A stretch of 46,499 nucleotides of DNA, from NCBI GenBank assembly GCA_017515595.1, contig JAFWFL010000070.1, positions 1 through 46,499 of the forward strand, in the 5' to 3' direction. This document shows, piece by piece, positions 1 through 9,376 of this stretch. A program made the translations under genes and the position numbers. The notes under the pieces were generated by a model that saw nothing but the letters and a program-made list of their open reading frames with translations, ran no database searches and was not told the DNA's origin. Position 1 is the first letter of the stretch. Every line of letters begins with the position of its first letter. This DNA is from Coriobacteriales bacterium. Lineage in GTDB: Bacteria; Actinomycetota; Coriobacteriia; Coriobacteriales; UMGS124.

Positions 1-2631
1 GAATATGATGAAGATGCGGTAGCTGATAACCGCGGTGACGCAGATGATACTGATGTGCATGGGGGTAAACTCCAATTCACTGAGTTCGGCCGCGAAATGG
101 AACAATCATTTATTGAATATTCAATGAGTGTTATTACCGCTCGTGCACTTCCTGATGTACGAGACGGTTTAAAACCGGTGCACCGCCGTATTCTTTATGC
201 TATGAAAGAAGCAGGTATTACTCCTTCTAAACCTCATAAAAAGTCAGCATGGACCGTTGGTGAAGTAATAGGTAAGTATCATCCGCATGGTGACAGCGCG
301 GTATATGATGCTATGGTGCGTATGGCACAATGGTTTTCGGTAAGAACACCCTTAGTAGACGGTCACGGAAACTTTGGTAATATTGACGGCGACTCAGCTG
401 CAGCTATGCGTTATACCGAGGCCCGCCTTGCCTGGCCGGCTATGGAGTTGCTTCGCGATCTTGATAAAGACACAATTGACTGGCAACCAAACTACGATGG
501 TTCTTTACAGGAACCCAGTGTATTACCGTCGCATTTTCCTAACCTGTTAGTAAATGGTTCAGCAGGTATTGCTGTAGGTATGGCAACAAATATCCCGCCT
601 CATAATTTAGGTGAAGCAATTGATGCCACCTGTTTGCTTATAGATAATCCTGATGCGACCGTTGATGATATTATGCAAGTTATGCCCGGTCCTGACTTCC
701 CAACCGGTGCAATTATTATGGGAAGTGCAGGTATTAGAGAAGCATATTCTACCGGTCGCGGCACATTAACTGTCAGGGCAAAAGCACACGTTGAATCAAC
801 TAAAACAGGGCGTAATAAACTGGTATTTACCGAGTTTCCATACCAGACTAATAAAAGTGCACTTCAAGAAAAGATTGTACAGCTTGTGAACGAGAAGCGC
901 ATTGAGGGTATCTCGGATATGCGCGATGAGTCAAACCGTAAAGGTTTGCGCCTTGTGATTGAGCTTAAAAATTCAGCCGTTCCTGAAGTAGTTCTTAATA
1001 ATCTTTATAAGCATACCGGTTTGCAAACAACATTTGGTGTGAATAACCTTGCACTCGTAGATGGTGTGCCAAAATGTCTCTCCATCCACGATATGTTACA
1101 GTGTTATATTAATCACCAGGTAAATGTTGTTACCCGTCGTACAGAATTTGATCTTGCGCGAACTCGTGAAAAAGCCCATATTCACGAAGGCTTACTCCTG
1201 GCGCTCGACAATATTGATGAAATTATTACTATCATCAGGTCTTCATTAACCGATGAAGAGGCGTCGCAGCGTATGATTGAACGCTTTGGGTTTACCGAGA
1301 TTCAAACAACCGCAATTCTTGAAATGCGTCTTAAGCGCCTTACCGGTCTCGAGCGCGATAAACTCAAAGAAGAACTCGACGGATTCCATGCCGCGATTGA
1401 GTATTATGAGTCTCTCTTAGCAGACAAAACCAAGATCCTTGGTGTTATTAAAGAAGAGATGCTCGAAATTAAGCGTAAGTTTGCGGATAAGCGCCGTACA
1501 GAGATAACCGGCGAATCAGCGCGCGATCTTGATGTAGAAGATTTAATTGCAGACGAAGACATAGTTGTTACCATAACACATGCCGGTTATGTAAAACGTC
1601 TGCCGGTTGCAACATACCGTGCTCAAAACCGCGGCGGTAAGGGATTGCAAGGTGTTAACCTTAAAGACAGTGATTTTGTTGAGCGAATATTTGTTGCCTC
1701 GACCCATGAATACATGCTTTTCTTTACCTCAAAGGGTAAAGTTTATAAATTGAAGGTTCATGAGATACCGCCAGCAAGCCGCACTGCCAGAGGTACGGCA
1801 ATTGTTAATATTCTCCCACTTGAAGAAGGAGAAACCGTATCTGCTGTTATTAATACCCGCGATTTCCCAGATGATGATTATTTGCTCTTTGCGACGTCAA
1901 ACGGTATGGTTAAGAAGATTGCGATGAGCGAGTATAAGAACACCCGCCGCGATGGAATCATTGCCATTAATCTCCATGACGATGACCAGTTAATTGCTGT
2001 TCGTCGTGTTCATGACGGTGATAAGGTAATCATGGTAAGTAATGCCGGTAAAGCTATTAAATGGGATGCTTCTCAGGCACGTGCTATGGGACGTAATACA
2101 AGCGGCGTTAAGGGTATGAACTTACCTGACGGCGCTAAGGTTCTTGGTATGGAAATCAGTAATAACCAAGGTGATCTCTTTGTTATTACCGAGAACGGAT
2201 ACGGCAAACGTACCCCGGTAGCCGATTATCCCGAGCAAAACCGTGGCGGTATGGGTGTATACACCATCCAAATGACACTCAAAAAGGGTCTGCTTGCAGT
2301 ATGTAAGGTAGTGGGACCTCAGCACGAACTTATGATTATCTCAAATGACGGCGTTGTGATTCGCGTGAAAGTAAAAGATATTTCACAGCTTGGCCGTTCG
2401 ACCCAGGGCGTTAAGATTATGAATGTAGCGCCTGGCGATAAAGTTGCCGCTCTCGCCCGTATGAAGCAATCTCAACCCAAAGCCTTTGTTCTTGATGGCC
2501 AGGCAACTCTTAATTTAGATGCAGTAACCGAGAACCCCGATGCTGTTGATCTTGGCGACGGTGAAGACGATACAGTAGACGAGGAACTCAACGGAGAAAT
2601 AAACGAGTCAGAGGAATACTCACAAGAGTAA
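1..2631 (+). CDS. gyrA: DNA gyrase subunit A (5' end outside window)
   Basis: GyrA is the breakage-reunion subunit of DNA gyrase, which introduces negative supercoils. A GTG at 55 could act as a start, but the same frame is open to base 1 and encodes an acidic stretch ([19 protein letters not shown]), so the real start probably lies upstream. Numbered from the GTG, the quinolone region GDSAVYD has S81 and D85 (the residues of susceptible enzymes) and the catalytic Tyr is Y120 in AAMRYTEAR. The C-terminal beta-pinwheel begins near residue 520. A GyrA box variant QNRGGKG lies at about 524-530, with a second blade motif QNRGGMG near 727. The box supports GyrA rather than ParC. The C-terminal tail is acidic. 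A bidirectional terminator follows. Confidence 0.97.
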   Translation, partial: EYDEDAVADNRGDADDTDVHGGKLQFTEFGREMEQSFIEYSMSVITARALPDVRDGLKPVHRRILYAMKEAGITPSKPHKKSAWTVGEVIGKYHPHGDSAVYDAMVRMAQWFSVRTPLVDGHGNFGNIDGDSAAAMRYTEARLAWPAMELLRDLDKDTIDWQPNYDGSLQEPSVLPSHFPNLLVNGSAGIAVGMATNIPPHNLGEAIDATCLLIDNPDATVDDIMQVMPGPDFPTGAIIMGSAGIREAYSTGRGTLTVRAKAHVESTKTGRNKLVFTEFPYQTNKSALQEKIVQLVNEKRIEGISDMRDESNRKGLRLVIELKNSAVPEVVLNNLYKHTGLQTTFGVNNLALVDGVPKCLSIHDMLQCYINHQVNVVTRRTEFDLARTREKAHIHEGLLLALDNIDEIITIIRSSLTDEEASQRMIERFGFTEIQTTAILEMRLKRLTGLERDKLKEELDGFHAAIEYYESLLADKTKILGVIKEEMLEIKRKFADKRRTEITGESARDLDVEDLIADEDIVVTITHAGYVKRLPVATYRAQNRGGKGLQGVNLKDSDFVERIFVASTHEYMLFFTSKGKVYKLKVHEIPPASRTARGTAIVNILPLEEGETVSAVINTRDFPDDDYLLFATSNGMVKKIAMSEYKNTRRDGIIAINLHDDDQLIAVRRVHDGDKVIMVSNAGKAIKWDASQARAMGRNTSGVKGMNLPDGAKVLGMEISNNQGDLFVITENGYGKRTPVADYPEQNRGGMGVYTIQMTLKKGLLAVCKVVGPQHELMIISNDGVVIRVKVKDISQLGRSTQGVKIMNVAPGDKVAALARMKQSQPKAFVLDGQATLNLDAVTENPDAVDLGDGEDDTVDEELNGEINESEEYSQE

Positions 2632-2650
2632 TGACAAAGCAGTAATTTAA

Positions 2651-2684
2651 AAAAGGGCGGTAAATTGTTTTACCGCCCTTTTTA
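2651..2684. terminator. Bidirectional intrinsic terminator between gyrA and the convergent gene
   Basis: A 14-bp stem pairs AAAAGGGCGGTAAA (2651-2664) with TTTACCGCCCTTTT (2669-2682), with a four-base loop. It is flanked by A and T runs, so it can end transcription from gyrA on the plus strand and from the convergent gene on the minus strand. Confidence 0.9.
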
Positions 2685-2691
2685 TATAGTT

Positions 2692-3189
2692 TTAATTAAA
2701 GTCATCAGGTTCAAGTGTAGAGACAAATTTATGGAATTCGGCCGCTTCTGCCTTTTGAATACCTTGTTCTGTATTGACCCAAGCGGGGAAGGATGCCGAA
2801 ATTAAAACCTTCTCGTCAACAAACATAGGAACGCGCATACGGAGGGCCAGTGCAACAGCATCGCTTGGCCGGGCATCTATCTTAAAGGTTTGGTTAACGC
2901 GTTCCACCACTAATGTTGCATAAAATGTTGTACTTTGAACTTTGTCTATGATGATATATTTTAGTTTACCGCCTAACTGCGTCATCATATTAAGAATAAG
3001 ACTATGAGGTATTGGGCGCGAATTTTTTTCTTTGTTTATTGCTTTACCAATAGAGGCTGCTTCTACCGTGCCAATGCAAATTGGTAACAGCCTGTCATGA
3101 TATGGGCTTTTAGAATAAGGGCGCAGGATCATCATCGACGTACCGGGGATATTACCCATTACAAGAGTTTCCAGATTAATTTGTATCAT
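2692..3189 (-). CDS. Bifunctional nuclease (BFN/DUF151) domain protein
   Basis: This is a 165-residue protein of the DUF151/BFN family, whose characterised members include an archaeal/plant-type bifunctional nuclease; the bacterial role is poorly defined. The family features are the N-terminal beta strand ending in a conserved LRP segment, the GTVEAASIGKAI segment (about residues 40-51) and the RPSDAVALALR motif (about 106-116). I chose ATG at 3189 because the minus strand reads AGGAGG five bases before it. A GTG two codons upstream overlaps that Shine-Dalgarno sequence and is unlikely to be used. In mycobacteria a different small gene separates gyrA from the Ile-Ala tRNA pair, so the position is comparable but the gene is not. 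Confidence 0.85.
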   Translation of the reverse strand: MIQINLETLVMGNIPGTSMMILRPYSKSPYHDRLLPICIGTVEAASIGKAINKEKNSRPIPHSLILNMMTQLGGKLKYIIIDKVQSTTFYATLVVERVNQTFKIDARPSDAVALALRMRVPMFVDEKVLISASFPAWVNTEQGIQKAEAAEFHKFVSTLEPDDFN

Positions 3190-3349
3190 GCGCACCTCCT
3201 TTTGTTAAAAATCTTTAAGTAATCGAACTGTACCCATCATAGCGAACTTATTATAAAAAGTTGTGAGTTTATGGAGAAATTCATGATATCCAAAATTATA
3301 ATTGACCAATAGTGATTCTATGGTTAATATTACAAAGCTTTTTGCGAGT

Positions 3350-3426
3350 GGGCCCGTAGCTCAGTTGGTCAGAGCGTTCGGCTGATAACCGAGAGGTCAC
3401 AAGTTCGAGCCTTGTCGGGCCCACCA
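3350..3426 (+). tRNA. tRNA-Ile(GAT)
   Basis: This is a 77-nt cloverleaf with acceptor stem GGGCCCG/CGGGCCC, encoded CCA, T-arm GTTCGAG, and anticodon loop CTGATAA with anticodon GAT at 3384-3386. It forms a pair with the tRNA-Ala 64 bases downstream. Confidence 0.97.
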
Positions 3427-3441
3427 TTTTTTATTTACGCT

Positions 3442-3484
3442 ATAAACATCTCAGTGTGAGCCGCGTAGCCGCTGAGGTGTTTAT
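3442..3484 (+). repeat. Hairpin in the spacer between tRNA-Ile and tRNA-Ala
   Basis: ATAAACATCTCAG (3442-3454) can pair with CTGAGGTGTTTAT (3472-3484), 13 bp with one G-T pair. The spacer has no T run after it, so a processing or spacing role in a shared tRNA transcript fits better than termination. This is inferred from base pairing only. Confidence 0.6.
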
Positions 3485-3490
3485 TTCAAT

Positions 3491-3566
3491 GGGGATGTAG
3501 CTCAGCTGGGAGAGCGCGGGCTTTGCAAGCCTGAGGCCGAGGGTTCGAACCCCTTCATCTCCACCA
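3491..3566 (+). tRNA. tRNA-Ala(TGC)
   Basis: This is a 76-nt cloverleaf with acceptor stem GGGGATG/CATCTCC, encoded CCA and anticodon loop TTTGCAA with anticodon TGC at 3524-3526. No 16S or 23S sequence flanks it, so the Ile-Ala pair is not inside an rRNA spacer here. It matches the gyrA-linked ileT-alaT pair of other Actinobacteria. Confidence 0.97.
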
Positions 3567-3579
3567 TCAAACAAATTCG

Positions 3580-3608
3580 CAGGCTGGACGTAATGTTCAG
3601 CCTGTTTT
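3580..3608 (+). terminator. Intrinsic terminator after tRNA-Ala
   Basis: CAGGCTGGAC (3580-3589) pairs with GTTCAGCCTG (3595-3604) with one G-T pair, a five-base loop and a TTTT run. It would end the two-tRNA transcript. Confidence 0.8.
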
Positions 3609-3664
3609 GCATTATAGTGCGGTATACTATGCAAGAATATACGCGGTTTGTGTAGGGAGTATCT

Positions 3665-4360
3665 ATGAACAGATTTGAAGCCCTTAACACCCTTGGGTTG
3701 GAAGAAGAAGCAAGCGAAGAAGAAATTAAACTTGCTTATTACGGTATAGACAAGGAAATAAACCCCCTCGATTATGCTCAAAACACCACAATCCAAAATC
3801 AGGTAAAAGTTTTTCTTGATAAAGCAAAAGAAGCGCGCGACTTTCTCCTCAACGCACGTAATAGCAGCGCTGCCAGGCAGGTTCTTAATTATAAAGGTAA
3901 AAAACAGCGCCAGGACAAATTAACGGTAACAGCCAAAGAAGCAAAAAAGGCCCGCTTAAGCGCACTTGAAAAAGTATGGACAATTGTGGCCCAGTTTTTA
4001 GACCAGCAGCGCACCAGGCGTAACACCTGTATTGGACTATTGATTGGAAGTGCTGTAGTTGGATTCTTTGTTTTACGCTACATCAGATTAATGCCGCCTC
4101 GCATTATTCTCTTTATTATTCTCGCGATAATTGTTGTTATCTCATCAACAATACTTACCACTTCAATCAAGCAAATTATTGAATCTCGTAAAATTATGGT
4201 CTCTCTCGAAGAGAAGATGGAACCGCTTAAAGAGGTAAAGCCGGCTCTTATGCCCGGAGAAGAAAATACCGAGAATAAAAAACAGTCATCAGAAGCAGAA
4301 TCAGATGCACAAAACACCCAGGAAGACAGTAGTACTGAAGAGGATGTGGACCATGAGTAA
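3665..4360 (+). CDS. J-domain-like membrane protein lacking the HPD motif
   Basis: This is a 231-residue protein of unknown function. Residues 1-70 look like a J-domain helix bundle (the start FEALNTLGLEEEAS is typical), but the HPD tripeptide needed to stimulate DnaK is absent: the loop reads KEINPLDYAQ. Two hydrophobic helices follow at about 122-138 and 145-165, then a charged, mostly acidic C-terminal tail. The start is supported by AGGGAG six bases before ATG. The gene overlaps the next one by 8 bases (ATGAGTAA), so the two are likely translated together. A TATACT hexamer at 3623-3628 may be a -10 box. A membrane-tethered, chaperone-independent J-like scaffold is possible but unproven. 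Confidence 0.7.
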   Translation: MNRFEALNTLGLEEEASEEEIKLAYYGIDKEINPLDYAQNTTIQNQVKVFLDKAKEARDFLLNARNSSAARQVLNYKGKKQRQDKLTVTAKEAKKARLSALEKVWTIVAQFLDQQRTRRNTCIGLLIGSAVVGFFVLRYIRLMPPRIILFIILAIIVVISSTILTTSIKQIIESRKIMVSLEEKMEPLKEVKPALMPGEENTENKKQSSEAESDAQNTQEDSSTEEDVDHE

Positions 4361-4814
4361 TAATAACCAATCATCTCAGGAACCAGAAGCCATTTCCCAA
4401 GAACTCACCTCACTTCTCGACGATATCATTGATTATTGTCTTGAGGAACTTGTATATAACGGCGATTTTCCGGTGATGCTTGCAACCTGCAACAAAAAGG
4501 GCGAAAGAGACTTGCTCTCATTAAACGGCGACGAGATAGAAGATTGTTTAATAGAAGCAAAAAGAATGCTCGCATCAGAAAAAAATATTGGAGAGCGTAA
4601 GATTACCCAATACGCAATTGCTTATAACGGTGCGATAGAAGATATTCCCGGAAGCGGATACCAACCCGCTATCATTGTTGAATACGGAGAAGCGGGGCTT
4701 TCGAGCGGTTATTCACTCTTTATGTTCTATGAGAATGAAGGCGACGTTAAGCACTTTAATTACACTGACCCTGCGGCAGCAGGCGAAACAGAGCTTTACA
4801 TTAACAATTTGTGA
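4353..4814 (+). CDS. Conserved hypothetical acidic protein
   Basis: This is a 153-residue soluble protein that I do not recognise. ATG 4353 was chosen because it lies inside the end of the preceding gene (8-base overlap) with GAGG upstream. A longer frame from 4305 would need a larger overlap and has no ribosome binding site. The sequence starts with a Gln/Glu/Ser-rich stretch and continues as an alpha/beta-like region with no signal peptide or membrane helix. Translational coupling suggests it works with the J-like membrane protein, perhaps as its cytoplasmic partner. Confidence 0.75.
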   Translation: MSNNNQSSQEPEAISQELTSLLDDIIDYCLEELVYNGDFPVMLATCNKKGERDLLSLNGDEIEDCLIEAKRMLASEKNIGERKITQYAIAYNGAIEDIPGSGYQPAIIVEYGEAGLSSGYSLFMFYENEGDVKHFNYTDPAAAGETELYINNL

Positions 4815-4865
4815 TACTATTAAATTGGAATAAATCGGTCAGAAAACATCGAAAGGTTTACCTGT

Positions 4866-6719
4866 ATGCTGCAAAAAAACATCAGAAACATCGCTATCAT
4901 TGCCCATGTTGACCATGGTAAAACAACCCTCTGCGACAAATTGCTGAGGGCAACAGATGCATTTAGGGCAAACCAGGAGGTTCAGGACCGTATTCTTGAT
5001 TCTAATGATCAGGAACGTGAGCGCGGCATTACCATTCTTGCAAAGAACATCTCAATTGAGTATAAGGGTATTAAGATTAATGTTATAGACACGCCTGGCC
5101 ATGCAGATTTTGGCGGAGAGGTAGAGCGTGTTTTACGTATGGCAGACGGAGCGCTTTTGCTGGTAGACGCTTTTGAGGGCCCCATGCCTCAAACTCGTTT
5201 TGTACTGAATAATGCTATCAGCAACGGGCTTTCGATAATGATAGTTATTAATAAGATTGACCGTCCCGGTGCTCGTCCTCATGAAGCGGTTGATGCCGTT
5301 CTTGATCTTATGTGCGATCTTGGCGCTACTGATGACCAGCTGGCATTTTCTATGGATCATGTAATTTATGCATCAGCGATGAACGGCTACACATGTCTTG
5401 ATCCTGATGAGCCCGGTAAAGATATGTATCCGTTGCTGGATATGATTATTAACCATTTACCGGCGCCTGATGTTGAGCCTGATGCACCACTTGCTATTCA
5501 AGTGGTAAATGTTGACCACGATAACTTTGTGGGACGTATTGGTGTGGGACGTATTTATAAAGGCACCATACATAAAGGCGATAAAATTCTTGTTATCAAA
5601 AATGACGGTTCCAAATCACAAGCTACCGTTAAGACATTGTATACCTTTGACTATTTGGGTCGCAAAGAGTGTGATGCTGCGGTAGCCGGTGACATTGCTG
5701 CTGTTGTTGGTGTGGACGGTACAGATATTGGTGACGTATATACTTCTCCTGAAAACCCTCAGTATCTTGATCCTATTCATGTTGATCCGCCAACGCTTTC
5801 TATTATTTTTGAAGCATCAACTTCTCCCCTTGTGGGCCGCGAAGATCAAAATAACATTGTAGGCGCACGCCAGCTTAAAGAGCGCTTGATGGCCGAGAAG
5901 GAATCGAACATCACCATGTCGATTCACGAGCTTGAAGACCATACCGGTGTTGAAGTTGCAGGCCGCGGCATTTTGCATCTTTCTGTACTGATGGAGACCA
6001 TGCGCCGCGAAGGGTATGAATTCCAAGTAGGACGCCCGCAGGTTATTTACAAAAAGGGCGAAGGCGGCATAACCCTTGAGCCCTATGAGCAGGCAGTTGT
6101 CGAGACACCCAGCGAATATGCCGGTAAAGTCATTGAGCAGTTTGGGTATGTGGGCGGTCTTATGACCAGCATGGAACAATATGATGACCGCGCCAATATT
6201 GAGTTCAAAATTCCTACCCGTGGTCTCATGGGTCTCAAGACCCGCGTTTTAAACGTGAGCCACGGAGAAGCCCTGATGTATCATACATTCCTGGAGTACG
6301 GGCCTTACTGCGGTGACATTAATGCCCGTAAGAATGGCCTTATGGTATCTATGTCTACCGATAAAGCCGTTGCGTATGCATTAGGTACGCTCCAGGAGCG
6401 CGGAGCTTTGTTTATTTCTCCGGGCGATGAATGCTATGAAGGCATGATTGTTGGTGAGCGTCCCCGCGAAGGAGATATGGTCGTTAACGTTTCGCGTACC
6501 AAGAATCTCGGTAACCAGCGTTCATCAACAGCAGATATTGCGGTTCAGCTGACTCCCCCGCGTACCTTCTCGCTCGAAGAAGCCCTTGAATATATTGCAG
6601 ATGATGAACTTGTAGAAATTACTCCGCATCATATAAGAATGCGCAAGCGCCTGCTCACCGAGACAGAACGCCGTAAAGCATTTGTTCGTAAGCAGGCAGC
6701 TGCCGGCAATATTATGTAA
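4866..6719 (+). CDS. typA: Translational GTPase TypA/BipA
   Basis: TypA is an EF-G-like GTPase that binds the 70S ribosome and helps ribosome assembly and stress or low-temperature growth. At 617 residues it has the usual length. The GTPase motifs are complete: G1 AHVDHGKT (13-20), G2 RGITI, G3 DTPGHAD, G4 NKID and G5 SAM. The beta-barrel domain II, EF-G-like domains III and V and the TypA-specific C-terminal domain follow, with no sign of truncation. GAAAGG lies upstream of ATG at a rather long spacing. The gene stands 30 bases ahead of purB in the same direction. Confidence 0.97.
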   Translation: MLQKNIRNIAIIAHVDHGKTTLCDKLLRATDAFRANQEVQDRILDSNDQERERGITILAKNISIEYKGIKINVIDTPGHADFGGEVERVLRMADGALLLVDAFEGPMPQTRFVLNNAISNGLSIMIVINKIDRPGARPHEAVDAVLDLMCDLGATDDQLAFSMDHVIYASAMNGYTCLDPDEPGKDMYPLLDMIINHLPAPDVEPDAPLAIQVVNVDHDNFVGRIGVGRIYKGTIHKGDKILVIKNDGSKSQATVKTLYTFDYLGRKECDAAVAGDIAAVVGVDGTDIGDVYTSPENPQYLDPIHVDPPTLSIIFEASTSPLVGREDQNNIVGARQLKERLMAEKESNITMSIHELEDHTGVEVAGRGILHLSVLMETMRREGYEFQVGRPQVIYKKGEGGITLEPYEQAVVETPSEYAGKVIEQFGYVGGLMTSMEQYDDRANIEFKIPTRGLMGLKTRVLNVSHGEALMYHTFLEYGPYCGDINARKNGLMVSMSTDKAVAYALGTLQERGALFISPGDECYEGMIVGERPREGDMVVNVSRTKNLGNQRSSTADIAVQLTPPRTFSLEEALEYIADDELVEITPHHIRMRKRLLTETERRKAFVRKQAAAGNIM

Positions 6720-6749
6720 TACCACCATAAGGAACAGGAAGGTGCAAAA

Positions 6750-8096
6750 ATGATTGAACGCTATACCCGTCCGGAGATGGGCCACATATTCTCATTGGAG
6801 AATAAATATGCTATTTGGCAGGAAATCGAGATTTGTGCCTGTGAAGCCCAAGCCGAGCTTGGAACTATTGGTATTACCAAAGAAGAAGCCCAGTGGATTC
6901 GCGATCACGCTTCTTTTAATAAAGAAGAAGTAGATGAGATAGAAGCCGTGACCAATCACGACGTCATTGCGTTCTTAACCAATATGGGTTCATATATTGA
7001 TGCCGAGATACCTGAGGGCGAGCCCAAACCAAGCCGTTGGGTTCATTACGGAATGACAAGCTCTGATCTTGGCGATACAGCGCTCTCCTATCAAATCACT
7101 CAAGCGCTCGATATTGTTATTAAAGATGTTAATGCCTTGGGTACAACATGTGTTAAACGCGCGTTTGAACTCAAAGACGCACTCTGCGTTGGACGCACCC
7201 ACGGTATTCATGCCGAACCCATGACATTTGGTATGAAATTTGGAAGCTGGGCCTGGGCGCTCAAACGCGCTCAGACACGCCTTTTGCAAGCACGCGAAGT
7301 AGCTGCAACCGGAGCGATCTCCGGCGCGGTAGGAACCTACTCAAGCATTGATCCGTATGTAGAACAGTATGTTTGCGAAAAAATAGGCCTTACACCCGAC
7401 CCGCTTTCTACCCAGGTATTAGCTCGTGACCGTCATGCCCAGGTTGCTTCTGCATTGGCAGTGACCGCTTCTACTCTTGAGAGCATTGCACTCCAAGTAC
7501 GTCTGATGCAGGAAAGCGATGTTATAGAGGCCGAGGAACCCTTCAAGAAAGGGCAAAAAGGTTCAAGCGCTATGCCCCATAAGCGCAATCCCATTACCGC
7601 TGAGCGTATTTGCGGTCTTGCTCGTGTAGTCAAAGCAAATGCCCAAGTAGCATATGATGATGTAGCGCTTTGGTTTGAACGTGATATTTCACACTCCGGA
7701 GCCGAGCGCGTTGCTATGGCTGATAGCTTTATTGCTCTTGACTATATGTTCTCAAAGCTCCAATGGATACTTGACGGATTGCAAACATATCCTGATAAAA
7801 TGATCCACAATCTTGAGCGCACCCGCGGCCTTATTTACTCAAGTAAAGTACTTTTAGCTCTTGTGGATACCGGCATGAAGCGTGAAGACGCTTATATTAT
7901 TGTCCAGCGTAACGCTATGGCAGTTTGGGAAGATATTCAAAATGCTGTTTCCGGTCAAACATACCGGGAAAAGCTCGAGACCGATCCTGATTGTATACTT
8001 ACCAAAGAGCAGCTCGATAAAATCTTTGATCCATGGGACTTTTTGCAAAGGATCGATATTATCTTTAAGAGACTCGAAACCCTAACATTTGAGTAA
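6750..8096 (+). CDS. purB: Adenylosuccinate lyase
   Basis: PurB cleaves adenylosuccinate to AMP and fumarate, and SAICAR to AICAR, in purine synthesis. The 448-residue length is typical of the short bacterial form. The fumarase/aspartase superfamily signature SSAMPHKRNP lies at about 272-281 in the flexible loop carrying the catalytic Ser, and the acid/base His lies in GRTHGIHAEP near residue 150. ATG at 6750 follows GGAAGG. PurA, which makes its substrate for the AMP branch, is encoded 8.5 kb downstream together with PurD. Confidence 0.97.
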   Translation: MIERYTRPEMGHIFSLENKYAIWQEIEICACEAQAELGTIGITKEEAQWIRDHASFNKEEVDEIEAVTNHDVIAFLTNMGSYIDAEIPEGEPKPSRWVHYGMTSSDLGDTALSYQITQALDIVIKDVNALGTTCVKRAFELKDALCVGRTHGIHAEPMTFGMKFGSWAWALKRAQTRLLQAREVAATGAISGAVGTYSSIDPYVEQYVCEKIGLTPDPLSTQVLARDRHAQVASALAVTASTLESIALQVRLMQESDVIEAEEPFKKGQKGSSAMPHKRNPITAERICGLARVVKANAQVAYDDVALWFERDISHSGAERVAMADSFIALDYMFSKLQWILDGLQTYPDKMIHNLERTRGLIYSSKVLLALVDTGMKREDAYIIVQRNAMAVWEDIQNAVSGQTYREKLETDPDCILTKEQLDKIFDPWDFLQRIDIIFKRLETLTFE

Positions 8097-8145
8097 CAGT
8101 CGGGCTTTTTGATCCGTGAGGATAATAAACATTCATAACCTGACC

Positions 8146-8180
8146 ATCATAGAGATATGATTACCACATATCTCTATGAT
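8146..8180. repeat. 14-bp perfect inverted repeat between purB and the foldase gene
   Basis: ATCATAGAGATATG (8146-8159) and CATATCTCTATGAT (8167-8180) are perfectly complementary with a seven-base spacer. AACC at 8137 and GGTT at 8182 can extend it. No T run follows. It could be an operator, a processing hairpin or a weak terminator. Confidence 0.65.
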
Positions 8181-8226
8181 AGGTTGTGGCGTGTTTTCAC
8201 GGGACAAGGGTTGTGGGGCGAATTGA

Positions 8227-9333
8227 ATGAAGGATATCTTACGCATTATAAGCAGTATCTTTATGATATTGTATATTGTGTGCGCAAGTATTATGTTTGC
8301 TGGCTGTGATGATACATCACAAAGCTCCAATTCGATTGAACAAATTACCCAGGAAGCCGCAGATCATGCAGGTATAGACCGCAAAGACGTAGCTGCCGTT
8401 GTTGAAGGAAACGTTATTACACATAAACAAGTAAACGCTTATATAGAAGAGTTCAGACAGCAAAACAACCTTGTTTCTAATCAAGCTTATAAAGAATATT
8501 TAGATAACAACGGTATTACTCAGGATGATATTAGGTATCGGGCCATCAAAGAGCTGGTGGATACCGTGCTTATAGAAGTAGACGCGGCCAGACATGATAT
8601 TAGCATTTCTCAAGAAGACATTGTTGCGCAAATCAACAAACTTGCGTCAAAATACCCCAACAAAACCGCATGGCGCGAAGCACTCAAAGGAGCCGGATAC
8701 ACAGAAGATGCATACCGGGCCAACATTAAGAAAACACTCCTTATAAACGCGTTATATGACAACGTGATTCCTGAAGTAGAACCGACCCACGAGCAAATAG
8801 AAGAATATGCGGTTGTTGTCGCACCTACGCTCATAGGAAAACGGTCATCACAGATACTGTTTTCTTCTGATGATTACGCAATTGCATATGAGACACTGCT
8901 CAAAATAGTAAACGGCGCGGATTTCTCGGCAATGGCAATAAAATATTCTATTGACAGTTCAGCCCTTGATGGCGGCGATATGGGCTGGGACTGTATTAAT
9001 ACTTTTATCAGGCCTTACCAAACAGCCCTCGACAGGCTCGATGTAGGAGAGGTATCTCCTGTTATCCAGAGTGGATTTGGATATCATATTATTTTGTGTA
9101 CCGAGCGCTATGATGCACCCCTTAATTCACAAGGGAATATTGATATTGACGCAATTCCTCCTGATATTCTTGACTATATTATTCAAATGATGTCATCAGT
9201 CCTTAAAAAAGATACATACAACACTTATATTGGTAATCTTGAAGCCACAGCGACTCTTGCGGTATTTGATGAACAAGGAGAACAGATTCCTCTCGAAACT
9301 GTTGGTTTTGCGACGCAGACAACCAATTTATAG
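8227..9333 (+). CDS. PrsA/SurA-like lipoprotein peptidyl-prolyl isomerase
   Basis: This is a 368-residue extracytoplasmic foldase. The N-terminus is a hydrophobic signal ending in FAGC, a lipobox with Phe rather than Leu at -3, so Cys 27 is the likely lipidated residue. Residues of about 45-180 form the helical SurA/PrsA-type chaperone arm (VVEGNVITHKQVNAYI is typical). Residues of about 205-300 are a parvulin domain with DGGDMGW and VGEVSPVIQSGFGYHII. It would help exported proteins fold at the outer face of the membrane. The gene is monocistronic between a long inverted repeat and a convergent gene. Confidence 0.85.
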   Translation: MKDILRIISSIFMILYIVCASIMFAGCDDTSQSSNSIEQITQEAADHAGIDRKDVAAVVEGNVITHKQVNAYIEEFRQQNNLVSNQAYKEYLDNNGITQDDIRYRAIKELVDTVLIEVDAARHDISISQEDIVAQINKLASKYPNKTAWREALKGAGYTEDAYRANIKKTLLINALYDNVIPEVEPTHEQIEEYAVVVAPTLIGKRSSQILFSSDDYAIAYETLLKIVNGADFSAMAIKYSIDSSALDGGDMGWDCINTFIRPYQTALDRLDVGEVSPVIQSGFGYHIILCTERYDAPLNSQGNIDIDAIPPDILDYIIQMMSSVLKKDTYNTYIGNLEATATLAVFDEQGEQIPLETVGFATQTTNL

Positions 9334-9376
9334 AACGTTTGTTATACCAATAATATGGTAACGAGACAGAATGAGC

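Noticed and set aside
295-310. Possible quinolone-resistance change in gyrA
   Set aside because: Residues S81 and D85 (numbered from GTG 55) are the ones found in susceptible enzymes.
3350-3566. rRNA operon remnant around tRNA-Ile and tRNA-Ala
   Set aside because: No 16S or 23S sequence is present; the same pair follows gyrA in other Actinobacteria.
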